From Blasia pusilla (taxonomy: Eukaryota > Marchantiophyta > Marchantiopsida > Blasiales): DNA of 64,000 nucleotides. Position 1 is the first letter of the stretch; every line of letters starts with the position of its first letter. A program made the position numbers and the translations under genes. The stretch covers positions 23,994,001-24,058,000 of the forward strand of contig CM114272.1 of assembly GCA_050084515.1 (NCBI GenBank), read 5' to 3'. Of this stretch, positions 1 to 11,498 are shown piece after piece. The notes beneath the pieces are model-generated. The model did not search any database and was not told where the DNA came from. It saw only the letters and a list, made by a program, of their open reading frames with translations.

Positions 1-424
1 CTAGGAATCCAGCCATCGCTGTTATATGAAGTACTTCGTTTCCTCATACACTTCATTCTATATGCCAAAGATAAATTTGCTGACGTGCTTGTTCCTTGTC
101 CTTAAGCTGACACAAACTCCGAGGCAGTGCTTGCAAGGACTAGAAGAGATCATACAAGTTGTGGAGAAGCCATGTTGAGTGAAAGGCTCAGGTCAGTCCA
201 TGGCAGCCGTTTCTTTCCTAGACAAGAGAAGACTGAAGGGCCATAATCATTCATATATGTGAGGATAGCAATAAACACAACCCTAATTCGAATGGAATCT
301 CTATTTCGATTCGGTGTCACATTTTTACTCATAAGATTTCATGGTTGAATAACCCCCCTACTCTGAAAGTCTTTTCTCCCTCTTCCTTTCTTTCAGATGG
401 TCATCACACTCCCTACCCACCTAG
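1..424. other. 3' flank of URB2, no gene seen
   Basis: This is the region beyond the last recognised URB2 exon. I see no open frame with recognisable protein content and no RNA gene. It probably holds the URB2 3' UTR and terminator sequences. Confidence 0.4.
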
Positions 425-3400
425 CTAGACCTTTCCAGTGTACTTAAATTGCTGCTGGTATTGACGCCTTTAAAGTCAAAAGAGCATTTCTTCGTGGTCC
501 CTCTGCGAATTCCCAAAGCCCATCACTTAGTGCAATGGATTGAGATCCTCTAGAAGAAGATTATTAGTCCTTATGCAAGCATCAACTAGTTTGTCTGTTC
601 AAGAAACAACTCAACCCAGGAATTTGGGTCATCAGCAGATGCAAAACTACCGAGTCTATCTATAATTCAACACAGGACATTCACAGAAAGCGATTCATCT
701 CAAAGGTACAGTACCTCCCAGGGATGCATGCAATTGCTGCAGATCATTCGCTGAGCATGCATCCACCAAAACGTAGGCACCCGGCCTAAGTGCTGCCTCC
801 ACATCTCTGGATAAAAAAATGTGGATGGTCAAAATACTTGAACCAAAGGAAGAACCAATGACTTCTAAGTATCTCATTAATAAAAATTGGGACAGGATCT
901 TCTCCCAACCTCTTCTAATAGGTTGGGAGGAGATAAGATGGAACTAGAACTATTTGGTTCTGATCACTTCGCCTAATTGCAAAGATCTGCTGTGCTGCAT
1001 TACAATCTAGATGAGTCATCAAACCAGGTCTTGCCCGCTTGCCCCCCTCTCCTTCACTATGGGGATCAACTCCATCTGTCTTTGATTATTGCGCATGCAA
1101 GTGACCCAATAACTCTTACCTTCATCCACTTGAGAATTAGTATGATGAACTGAGCTAGGTGCTTATTTTATCACTCACCCACAGGAAGAAAGGAGCATCC
1201 TATCCCACAACTCCAATTACAGCATCTTAACCCTAATTGCTAGGCAGATCCTTTTTCCCAATCACGTACTGAAGTGGTGAATCTAGAGTAAGGATTCAGG
1301 AGAACTCTGCAGACCTTTACCATCAAAAGCAACAGCAACAGCAAAACGTACAAAGAAAGTCTCAGACATTATATTCTATAAATATGACGTACCTCATCAA
1401 ACCAGCAGCATGGGGACCATGGCCTGAAAGGACAGAAAGGTAGTCTGACAGAATGTGACAGCAATATTTTCCTAAAGTCTCTTTGTGTTCGCCCATCTGA
1501 GTCACAGTTCAGAAAACCGAGTTGAATCATGAACTACAGGGAAAGAAAGCCTTAGCATTAATTTCACTCGGGCAAATCTCTACCAAGAGCAAATAGGAGT
1601 TCTAAAAGTCTCCATTCAATGATCCCAGTACTAAGAACCCAAGGACTCCTTGTTTCTACCATTCTCGTAGCTGCAAATATAAATCACCTCTTCGTAGATA
1701 CGTCGAAGCCATGTGGCACAATATGTTGCCATCTTTGTACTCCAAACCCTGGTACCTTCTTCAAAAGTGGGCCAGTGAGTGGCTTCCAAGCAATGTAATA
1801 ATACACGTGCAGAATCTGCAAGCAGGGCAATACAATGCCCGCTCTCCCTGCCAAGACAGTACAACACAAAAAGTAGAGTCAGTTATTGACAGTTTTTGTA
1901 GCGAAACTCAAAGATACTCTATGAGTTTTGCTACAACCATTTTGTAGACGTCCTGCCCTGTCTTTTGAAAAAGAAACAACCAAAGTAGTAACAGTTAAAA
2001 TCACAAGCCAACAATGAAGAATAATAAGGAATAGGATGTATTAAGCATATGCAAAAGCCGCATACTGCTTTCATGGGATACGAGACACTGCACTCATAAC
2101 AATAACATCAATTTTGAACCTTGCTTGGGAGCCCAACTGCTGATGGTAGATACGGAAGTTTCTTGGATGAGACATTTCATGAAGACTAGAATCATGTGAG
2201 GTAGCATCAGTATGGGACAAACAAAGTGGACCACAGAAAACCAGAATGCAACTACATTTGTGAGGTGAGCACAACCTAACTTTTAGTGAGCCACTTTGTG
2301 AAGGGAAAAAGAGTAGTCAATTCAAGAAACCAGGACAATCATAAAGATGCTAGAGAGTAGTCATAAGTATCCCACTAAATCAGGAATGCCCAAAAGTTGG
2401 ATGTACAGAGAGAGGGCATGCCTGCGACGATGCCGGATGAGGCTACAGAGTAGACGACAGCATGAAACATAAAGTTTCACTCCAAGATCTGTACTTATTC
2501 TAACTGCAGTCTGCGAAACCCTCCTCTCGTCACCAGATTGCTCGGCTCCCAGATATGTTTGTACAAACTTGTGATTGGCCACTCCAGAATGAATGATCGG
2601 CCGGAAAATCCTCACAGGAGATTGTAAAGCCAGTGCCACATGACAGGCTTTCATTGGATAAATTGCATCTCGAGAGGCTACAGTGGTCATGACCTTGAGG
2701 CATTGAAGAACAACAGGGCCTGACTCGACCATCCTCTCATCAACCCTGCCTTGAACCACTGTTTGCATTGACGCACAAGTAAAGAGCTCTGGGCCCTCCA
2801 AAAAATTGATCACATTGAAGATAGCGCCAGAAAACTCATTGAAATGATTCGCCAGCAACCGTAGACGTTTTCTACCTGCCAAGAAAAAAGAACTGTTAAC
2901 ACCAAGGGACTGAGGATAAAGACCTCAGCCCTGCTGTATCTCTTCCTGAAATATAAATATGCCAGATGCTCACAACTAGTACTTACTGACAGAATATTGG
3001 AAAGGATATCCCACCTGAAAGAGCTTCCATGGCAATGGAGAGGCACTGGATGCCAGCTGCAACCCCCCTCCCAACTTTGCCCCCTTGAACTCCTCGTAAC
3101 TCGAGGCCAGATGCCCAGTGGGATTCTTCTGATGCCCCAACTAACGCTCGTTTTATTGAGTGACAGGCAAGTACCAAATGATGCCTGGGCGCACTTTTTA
3201 AAAGGATTCCTAAAGAAGAACTGACTGCAGCACGGAAGACATCAACTGATGCTACTTTCTCTTCTTCCTTTGTCATTCCATTACCAGGAGTATCATCAAC
3301 TATGGACAACTCTTCCTCAACCTTTACATTAAGAGGATTAGACATTGTATAGCTATGGAGGGAGTCTTCTGCAGGACACACAGATCCCATGAGGTATATG

Positions 3401-6400
3401 TGCATGTTAAGGAGTCTGCTGAAAGCCAAAGGTGACAGAGGTGATTTCAAGTAAGGCAGTAAGCCTCCTATGGCCTCCATGTATTTAACCAGACCTACAA
3501 GCCAACCAAATTGCAAGCATTGACCTGATCGCAGTTTTCCACCAGCCTTCAGTAGAATCAAATGTCCCGCCCCTAAAAGAACATCTGAACTAGGTGGCAA
3601 ACCCTCTGAAGGCTGATAACCTTGTTTTGAAAACTCTTGCAGGTTGCTTGCTTCCTTGAAATGGGACAATTTTGTAATCTGGAGCTTTAGATAACCTGCA
3701 GCACCCAAGTAAAGCTCCCCAATCACATCACTCTTTTCTTGTCCACTACTCTCCATCAAGACTGCAAGTGCTGATCGCTGTAAGGTCGTCTTTTCTGAGT
3801 ACTCAATTTCAGCTCTATCTATTCCAGGGGCAATCCTTCCATGATCTTCATCTTTGCTGTGGGCTTGTGTCTCGTGAATGATATCTGTTCCCTCCTCTTC
3901 TTCATCACTTCCATCTTCATATTTTTCTTCTGCCAGTCCTGTTCCATCTCCTCCAAAAGCATACCACAAGTGCTTTCCTTCTTCCTCCTCACTGTCTTCC
4001 TCATCCTCCTCTCTGTTCAGCATCTTCCTTGACTGACTATTTTTGATGACCACCACTGCGACATGTTTGCCAGATTTGGCATTCCATACAGCAGACGTCC
4101 TACTTCTATCAACCTCTTCCTCACCAACGAGAAGAATTGCATCCGAACCATTTGGTACTAAAACAGAAACCAAGACCTTTGTTAGACTGTGCCCTAGGGA
4201 TTCGGCAAGGCACATGGATTCCACAGGGAATAGAACAGGTTTCTCTGACAGGGAACTCTCCTTTACAAGACCTATCAAGTGGCTATCCAAACTCCAGAAG
4301 TAGCTGCACAGAGAAGTTGTCAGAGTGAGTCCCCCATACCAGCTTTTGAAGTGAAGAATCTCTGTACTGGAGGGTATGCCATCACTTTCACTCTGTCTTT
4401 TCCCATCCTGAGGGTTCCTGAAGTTAACACTCTGCTCAATTCTAGATCTACACTGAATTAGCTTGTCTAACTTTCTTGAATTAGCACTGAGAAGTTCATG
4501 CAGGCTATGTACTCTAGGACCCTCCTCTTCAGCCTTCACTTTTGAGGCATGCTTCAAATCATCTTTTTTGACTTCATCACTGGCTGGTAATAATCCAGTC
4601 TCTCCTTTTGCCCATCTCCTTACTTCCAATTTGAAAGTCCTTTGATAAATGAATGCAACAAGAGAAGCTGTCCATTTCAGACCAGCATGAAGCACACATC
4701 TGCCCATCAACAACTTCTGTGATTTCTCTGCTACAGATAGGTTGCTGCACTGCAATATATCTACGAGACATGTTGCAGCTGCATGGAATGACAGAGATAG
4801 CCAATGAACAGATGCGGGAAGGGCATCAAGAAAAGGAGACATCTGCTCATCTGCATTTTCTGAAGAAGTTAGTGCCAGAAGGGCACGTCGACAGCTAGAG
4901 AGGGCTTTCATCAAACTGAAGACGGTGGGAAGATCCACTGTATTCAGTGTTTTGGCTGCGTGCTTTGTCATCAATGCTGCCATCCGAATTTGGAGAAGGC
5001 TGTGGACCACTAACCTGGTGAAGGCATCAACAGATACAACTGACAGATCAGTCTTTCACCAAACTGACTCTCTTTGACTTCAAACTTTATGCAAGTGAGA
5101 TATAGCCGGAATGCATATTTTTAGCAAAACGTACCATCATTCTTCTTCACTATTTATCTTCTCTACAGTGGAAAATAAGCATGCTTCTCAACCACTGCCC
5201 CACACATCTCAGTGTTAGGCTTGCAGGAATGACAGCTGATCCATGTGACTTTATGATGGACCAAAAAGCAATGTCTGAGACAAACAGTCCGAAATTCAAG
5301 AACTTCTAAACGAGCCTATTTTATGCACTCAGGGTTTAGGGGAGGGTTTTAAGCCGACATGTTACAAAGTACCTTTCAAAACATAGAAGTATTCGAGAGC
5401 ATGGAGTGATATCACTTGTTTTCAAGTAAGCAGGAGGAAGCACTGATAGTTGATCTGCTAGTCCTGTGCATTTGCTTAGGGCCTTAAGAACTGAACCAGA
5501 GCATTTAAATTTCCAGCTGTTAGCCTGCTTAGCAGAGGATTCAGTTTTGGGCTTGCTAGACCCTTCTCTACTGGGAACTGATAAGTAGCTTTTATGATGA
5601 GCACAGGTTACTTCAATTTGACCGGCAAGCTCCATCATGATCTTCTTGTTCAAGAATATTCCACTGTCTTGCTCTTCACCTATTTCTCCAACTTGAGCTT
5701 CAACTTTTAGAGACAAGTCTGACCACTCCTGTGCCACTCTGGAGTGATCTTCCTTTCCAACCAACATATCCCCAGCTAACCACTCTTGTGGCCATTCCCC
5801 AAAGGCAAAGAGCAATGAGCTTTTCAACTCCTCTATAAAGGTGGATGCAAATACCCTGCGAAAAGACTGGAAACCCATGAACATCAAAGACATGAAAATA
5901 AATGTGTGGCCTAGTTTCCTATGAACAGCACGATTGTACATTTCATTGAAGAATGTTGATTCAAACACTCTTGACACTGTGATTATGTAAGAATACTTGA
6001 GCAGGGCGCGCGTTTTACAATCAATTTGAAACTAAACTAACAAAGAACCTCACCCAAGGTATTTTCTCATCCATTCTACGATAAAGTGTGACAGTCTATT
6101 TCTACCAACCAGAAATCTAAAACATTGTCTCAAGAAGCATAAAGATACAGCTAAGTGGCTTCTCGATAGTTCAAATTACAACCAACCATTTGACATCAAG
6201 TGTACTGACCTTTTCTTCATAGAAGAGGACATTCGATAACAGCTGATCTGTTATATGCTTTACAGATATCTCTTGTCTGATTGGCTCTCCTTTGCCTTCA
6301 GAACAGTCTGCAGCGGTTTGTCTATGTGGGTTATCAGAAAGCTTGTGAGTACAAAGCCAATAAATTTTTGCAAGTCTTTATCGACAGCAAATTCTGCCCA

Positions 6401-9400
6401 CACATCAAAAGTTTTACATAGAAGGTGCCATCTACGAATGGGCAGGGTTTCACTGGTTAGAGAAGCCTCAATAGAAATCCTGCTTTGGTGCTCTCTCCCT
6501 GAAGATCCAGGGATATCCAAACTGTCATCGGCTTCAAGCTTACGCTTCCGAATTGAAACATTTGCATCTGTGACACTCTCATCTCCAACTGCATCTATCA
6601 GAAATGGTATTCCTTTCAACAGATTCTTTACTAACTTCCGACTTTCCTGCTTCAGTGATTTCAAAAGCTTCTGCAGCTTTTTCTGGATGTTTGCTTCACC
6701 ATCCACAGTATTGAAATCGTCAGGTTTCCCTGATACTGGTTCAACTCCCTCCTCTACCTCACTCTGTAACGAATCTCTGGAATACTTCAGAACAAGAAAG
6801 CTTAAAGCTTCTATGTGTCCATTGAGTTCAACAAGACTTTGCATCGCAATGCAATCTAAGGAGTACAGTAGAGCTGGACAATCTGGTAAGTCACCATTCT
6901 CCATCTTTTCCTTTATTCCAACTAGTAGATCTGAAACTTTGGAAACCCCCCTGCCCACTCCATCAAAGAAAACTCCAGCACTCAAGTGAGAAAAAATGTC
7001 CTCTAAGCTAAATTTGTGATAGTCAATTCTATATCCAACAAGAGCTCTCCTGGCCTTCTTTGCAGCTTTGGGAGGCATGGAAGATATGCATTGTTTATAT
7101 AGGCTGTGACTTGCCATATACATTCGAAGCACATAGACAAAATGCCAAGTAATCAATTCGCTTTTGGTCCCTTTTCTCTTTCTAGAATCTACACTCTCTT
7201 GAAGATCATCTTTCTTCTCTACTTTCTGCTTCTTCCTAACATTATCTAGGCTTATCTTGCATTCCTCATGACTTGCAGAGTCCATGCAAAAATCGATTAG
7301 CTTCCCGACTTTTGGTATCACGATCTGCTGCATAAAGTTCTGCACTGATTTACCAGCCTGGATACTGTTGGTCATTGTGATGTTGACATTTTCGAGCATA
7401 TGACTGTAAAGCTCGATCAGACCCCTAAGAGTGATGGTAGTATGGTGAGTTCTACTTGCCAAGTTTTCAGAATCAGAGTTCTTCTTGCACTGTATCCCAG
7501 TTTCTATCATTGTCACACTTTCCAGAGAGTCACTTGTCAGTAATTTGAGAAACTCTGCTACTTGTCCTTCTGGTAATGCATGCATTGCAGCTGCAACAGC
7601 CGAAAGAAAAGGTTTTGCACAAACCAAAAACTCAATAGCTTCCACATTTAGATCACGGAACTTAGAGCTCGTTTCATGAGAATGGCTGCTACAACTTCCA
7701 CTTGAGGACTTCAGCTTAGAAGTTATTAAATTCACCAAAGATTGGGTATGGATGAAGCGCCTCAGGGTTGCACAAAGGGTGAACAATACTCGATCCACCT
7801 GCAAAATAAGCTCACACTTTCAGGTAACAGCCCATACTACTACAATTGAGTGCCCCTTCACACTATCAAATCTGAACTTGAATGAAAAATTGTTCACGGC
7901 AGTCCCAAACAAACAACTTTCCTGACAGAAGCATAGAATTTTGCAAATAATCAGAATTTCAAGCTTTTAGGATAGCTCGTTAGAGTAATGCGCCATCACT
8001 GCAGAGCTGGATAATTTGAGCAGGAGAAAACTCATGAACTGATGTAAGATATGGCAGGCAGTCTCATTCATAAGTATGGTGGTCAGGGCCATCAAGACCA
8101 TGTTGCCTTAAGTGAATATACCACTTAAATGGCTACCAAACCCTATTACCACTTATGAACTTCTTCAGAGTCAGGCTAAGTAACCTGGCACAACCAGCAT
8201 TCGGCTATTCAACCAAAGTAAGTTACTATTGAAATCCTGAGCGCTAGACTGGATGCAAGAGAACCCAGGCAGTTTACAAACCTGCCGCAGATCACTGAAA
8301 ATACCAATCATTTGACAAGCCACTCCCACTGCCTCCAAATCGAAGTTCTTGAGAGAACTTTTGCCATCTGTAACCTCGTTCATGTTGAGGTCTTGAAGTG
8401 TGACATCAGTCAATAGGATAACCCATACTTCCTCTAGTGATTGTTCAGCAACCCTGTACTCCAGTTCCATGAAGTACTTGATAGCTAGGGTGACCTCACT
8501 CAGCAATCCTCCAATAGCCAAACTTACCGGAGACCCTGGCAAATTTACTTTCACTTGCCCTTCAAATGATTTGCTGTCATCCTTCTCTGATTCAGACACA
8601 TGAAAGCTATTCAAGAGCTCCGGCAGCAATTTTCCAACTTCAATCACAACACTGAAACACTCCATCAAGAACGTGAAATGAGTGTGACTAGCACTGTCCT
8701 CTGTGGGGACATAAGTGTGCTCATTTGTAGCAGCCTTGAACAGACTAGTGACTGCACTCAACAACACTCTGGCAGAAGCAAGATGTTTAAGGGATAGCTT
8801 GGTATCCTTCAACTTTATTGCTAGCCAACAAGATCGCAAATCCCTAATAAAAGGACCTGTGAACTCTGCAAATACTGTGAATAATGTCTCCCTGTACTGG
8901 TCATTCTTATCCACTATCCCGGAAGAAGTTCCACTTGAACCTTTACTGTTATTGTTTGAAACCACTAAAGTACTATCCACCATTTTACCCCCCTGCACCT
9001 CTTCTGCCTCGATTGTGTTCCCAGTAGCCCCTCCAGTGACTTGTGGCTTTCCTTTACTTTTCACACCAAAGAAATCAGCGTATACAGCCGACTGGTGAGC
9101 TCTTAGGCTCCTGGAGTAGGTCTCGAAGATCCATCCCAGCTCGACCAAAGCTGTTTGCACCCTTTCTTTCCTAAAGTGGTCCAGCTTTCTAAACAGTAGC
9201 CTGTGATAGCTAAATTGCATCCCTTTATCGTGGTCCTCCATCTTCATATCACCTTCTCGTCTTGCAACCTTTATTTTGATTTGGCTGTCAATGTCAGCGT
9301 CAACCTCTCCAGCCAAGACTGTACAGACTTCTTGAAAAGATCCGATGTGAGCAGCATGAAATAGACCTTTCTCCAAAACCTCTTCTGTCGCTCTAAGGAG

Positions 9401-10641
9401 CCTCTTTTGCCAGGTTGATAAGCCACCAGTCAAAGAAGGCTTTTCTTCACAAGGACGACTTGAAAATGAGTGGGCGATGAGCAGAGCCTCGAGTAGATTC
9501 TCAACCACACTCGTGAATATCTTCTTCCTGTTGGGATGATTCGCAACGAATCTGGAAAATCCTTCAACAATTAACACGAACAATCTATACAGTAAATTGA
9601 CAACTTTTCCATCTCCAAGATTACTTAGGTTCTTCCACGAACTTAAGTTGGATAACGCTGTCAGAGCCAAAGAAACCCAATGTTCCAGATCTGGTCTAAA
9701 CGATTTCTCATTGTCTAAGAGTAGAACCTCTATAGATCTTAGTGATTCCTCTGTCAGCGGAGATTCTTCGACCTTCCTGTCGTAAGGCTTGCTCTGACAA
9801 AGCGTTGAAGTCTCCGAGTACTTCCCAGTTTGAATTACTGCAATCACATACAGGTTGAGGGCCCTCATGATGCTCGGTGAAACACTGGAAAATTGGTGAA
9901 GATGCCCACACACAAGACACCAACGGAGGATAGCCCAGTAGCGAGAATCTAAGTGAGCAGGACGTCCCTTATGGCTTCCATCTTCTTGACCCATGGAAGC
10001 GTTCTTGGATAGCTGTTGTGGCTTACATGACCAGAGAATTGCAGACTGCGACCATTCGGAGAGAAATGCCACAAATTGAGGCATAGCCATGCTGTCAACT
10101 GTTTTACCTCGGAACTTAGACTCCCCCAGTGAATTACCAGCAGTACCGCTCCGCATCTCTTGGTCCCTGATGAATTGATAAGCCACCTCGATTTTTCTGC
10201 AAGGATAGCATCAATCATAATTATTCCAGGTGTGACGAAAAATTAGGACCACCAGAAGGCTGCACGCAGCAAGCTCTACGGGGTGCTCGCCCTGCAGAGA
10301 CCGAAGAGACGATGATCGTGGCACAATTTAATCCTTCAAACCTAAACTCCCTGCACTACTGCAGTCCAGAGCTATTCCACTCATTCATTAAACCATTTCA
10401 CAAGGAGAGATATAGAACGAGAAAAGCACCTGTGCCTCTGTGTTTTGGAGTCTTGCAGCATCCGAACGAGCTCCAAATTGGACAGCAGGCCCGACGTATC
10501 TGTCGTCGGCTCCACGCCTTCCTCCATCATCTCGTCTGCCACTCTCACCCCGACATTCACACTTCCATGCAACATCTCATCCGGCTCCTTGCTACTCAGC
10601 TCGGTCTCATACTGCGCCGCCCGCGCTCCAAAGCCCGGCAT
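425..10641 (-). CDS. URB2: Urb2/Npa2-family nucleolar pre-ribosome assembly protein, ten exons
   Basis: This is the plant homologue of Urb2/Npa2, a nucleolar scaffold needed for early 60S (27S pre-rRNA) assembly. Exons read from the sequence with GT-AG sites and matching phases: 10641-10430, 10196-8282, 7798-about 6264, about 5978-5373, 5014-3014, 2875-2407, 1847-1688, 1496-1393, 806-715, 502-444. The ATG at 10641 has an in-frame TGA upstream. The product is about 2,380 residues. The short C-terminal exons carry the recognisable family block: SLIRHRRRHALSL, ADSARVLLHCLE, YCCHILSDYL, HGPHAAGLMR, EAALRPGAYVLVDACS, DLQQLHASLG. A strongly acidic run is encoded near 3,880-4,020. The exon 3/4 junction is ambiguous. 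In the last exon the literal frame stops at 446-444, while the expected tail QQFKYTGKV and TAG (427-425) lie one base out of frame. Family assignment is firm; exon 3/4 and the very end are not. Confidence 0.88.
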
Positions 10642-11143
10642 TCCGAGTCTGGAGACGGGACTTCAACACACATTCTGCTTAGAGACTCCAATTCCAGGCC
10701 TGCAAAATCTCCAAAACGTCAGACAGAACGCGCCCAAAATCCACGTCTCTCATTACTTGCAAACTATCACCGATCTCCGCTGCCAAACTGCGAGTTACAC
10801 TCCCATTCGCGGACTGCCGCACGCGCTTGCTACAGCCGCTCCACCGCTGATCCGCAAACCCCTTAAACCCTTACACATTTTAGCACAGGTTTAGGCGCTC
10901 AGGGCCTCCCGTGAGTGTCCGTTTATTCCAAAATGGATTCCCGAGCAAAATGGATTGGGGAGAGGACAAAACCATAAAAACCGTTCCCATGCGGATCATT
11001 AATCCTCCCCCAAGGGAGGTGCAATGGGTCATCGTGAAACCTCCACACGTATTAACGTTTTATGTCACGGGATTGGGAGAATCTTCAAAATGAGCATGTA
11101 TTTCGAGCTGAGGCCTTAGTTGCGACTCATACCACTCAACATG
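10642..11143. other. URB2 upstream region
   Basis: This is the region between the URB2 start codon and the retroelement. Short open frames here show no family resemblance. It most likely contains the URB2 promoter and 5' UTR; no clear TATA box is visible on the minus strand. Confidence 0.35.
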
Positions 11144-11193
11144 TCAATCATGGGAGGCCTTCAATATAACAACGCCTTCGACGAAGTCTACTA

Positions 11194-11498
11194 TTGGGGC
11201 AGGTTGGTGAGTTTTCACGTGTAGCTCGAGCATTGGGACCTCTTTCTCCGGCGGTTCCAAGTGCGGAAACAGTGGCTCTCTTAGAAGCTCTTCATCCTCC
11301 TTCAAGTGGCGATGCTCCATCTTTTGTGGAAGACTATACAACAGACCTTGACTTGGAGTTTGACTTGGAGGTTTTCACTAGGGCTTTCTGCATACTCCTC
11401 GCTTATCAGCAAGCGGGCTATCAGGGCTGGTTTTTGAGCATCTCCGCGATTGCTTTATCCCAGCAGATTCAGCAAGTGGCTTTGTTTCTCTATATAAG
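11194..11498 (+). pseudogene. Frameshifted N-terminal part of the retroelement protein
   Basis: The frame reads SRVARALGPLSPAVPS and TVALLEALHP, the kind of segment that precedes the RT domain in this plant family. Further on the correct frame changes: EHLRDCFIPADSASGFVSLY is read one frame over and joins the long RT frame beginning at 11,499. At least one frameshift therefore lies around 11,400-11,440, so this copy cannot express an intact N-terminus. Confidence 0.6.

Noticed and set aside
695-877. URB2 ending at TGA after SLGGTVPLR
   Set aside because: A GT donor at 714-713 and an exon at 502 reading EGPRRNALLTLKA match the family better than this read-through.
6255-6989. 244-residue plus-strand frame
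   Set aside because: Antisense to URB2 exon 3, whose family context, splice sites and phase are well supported.
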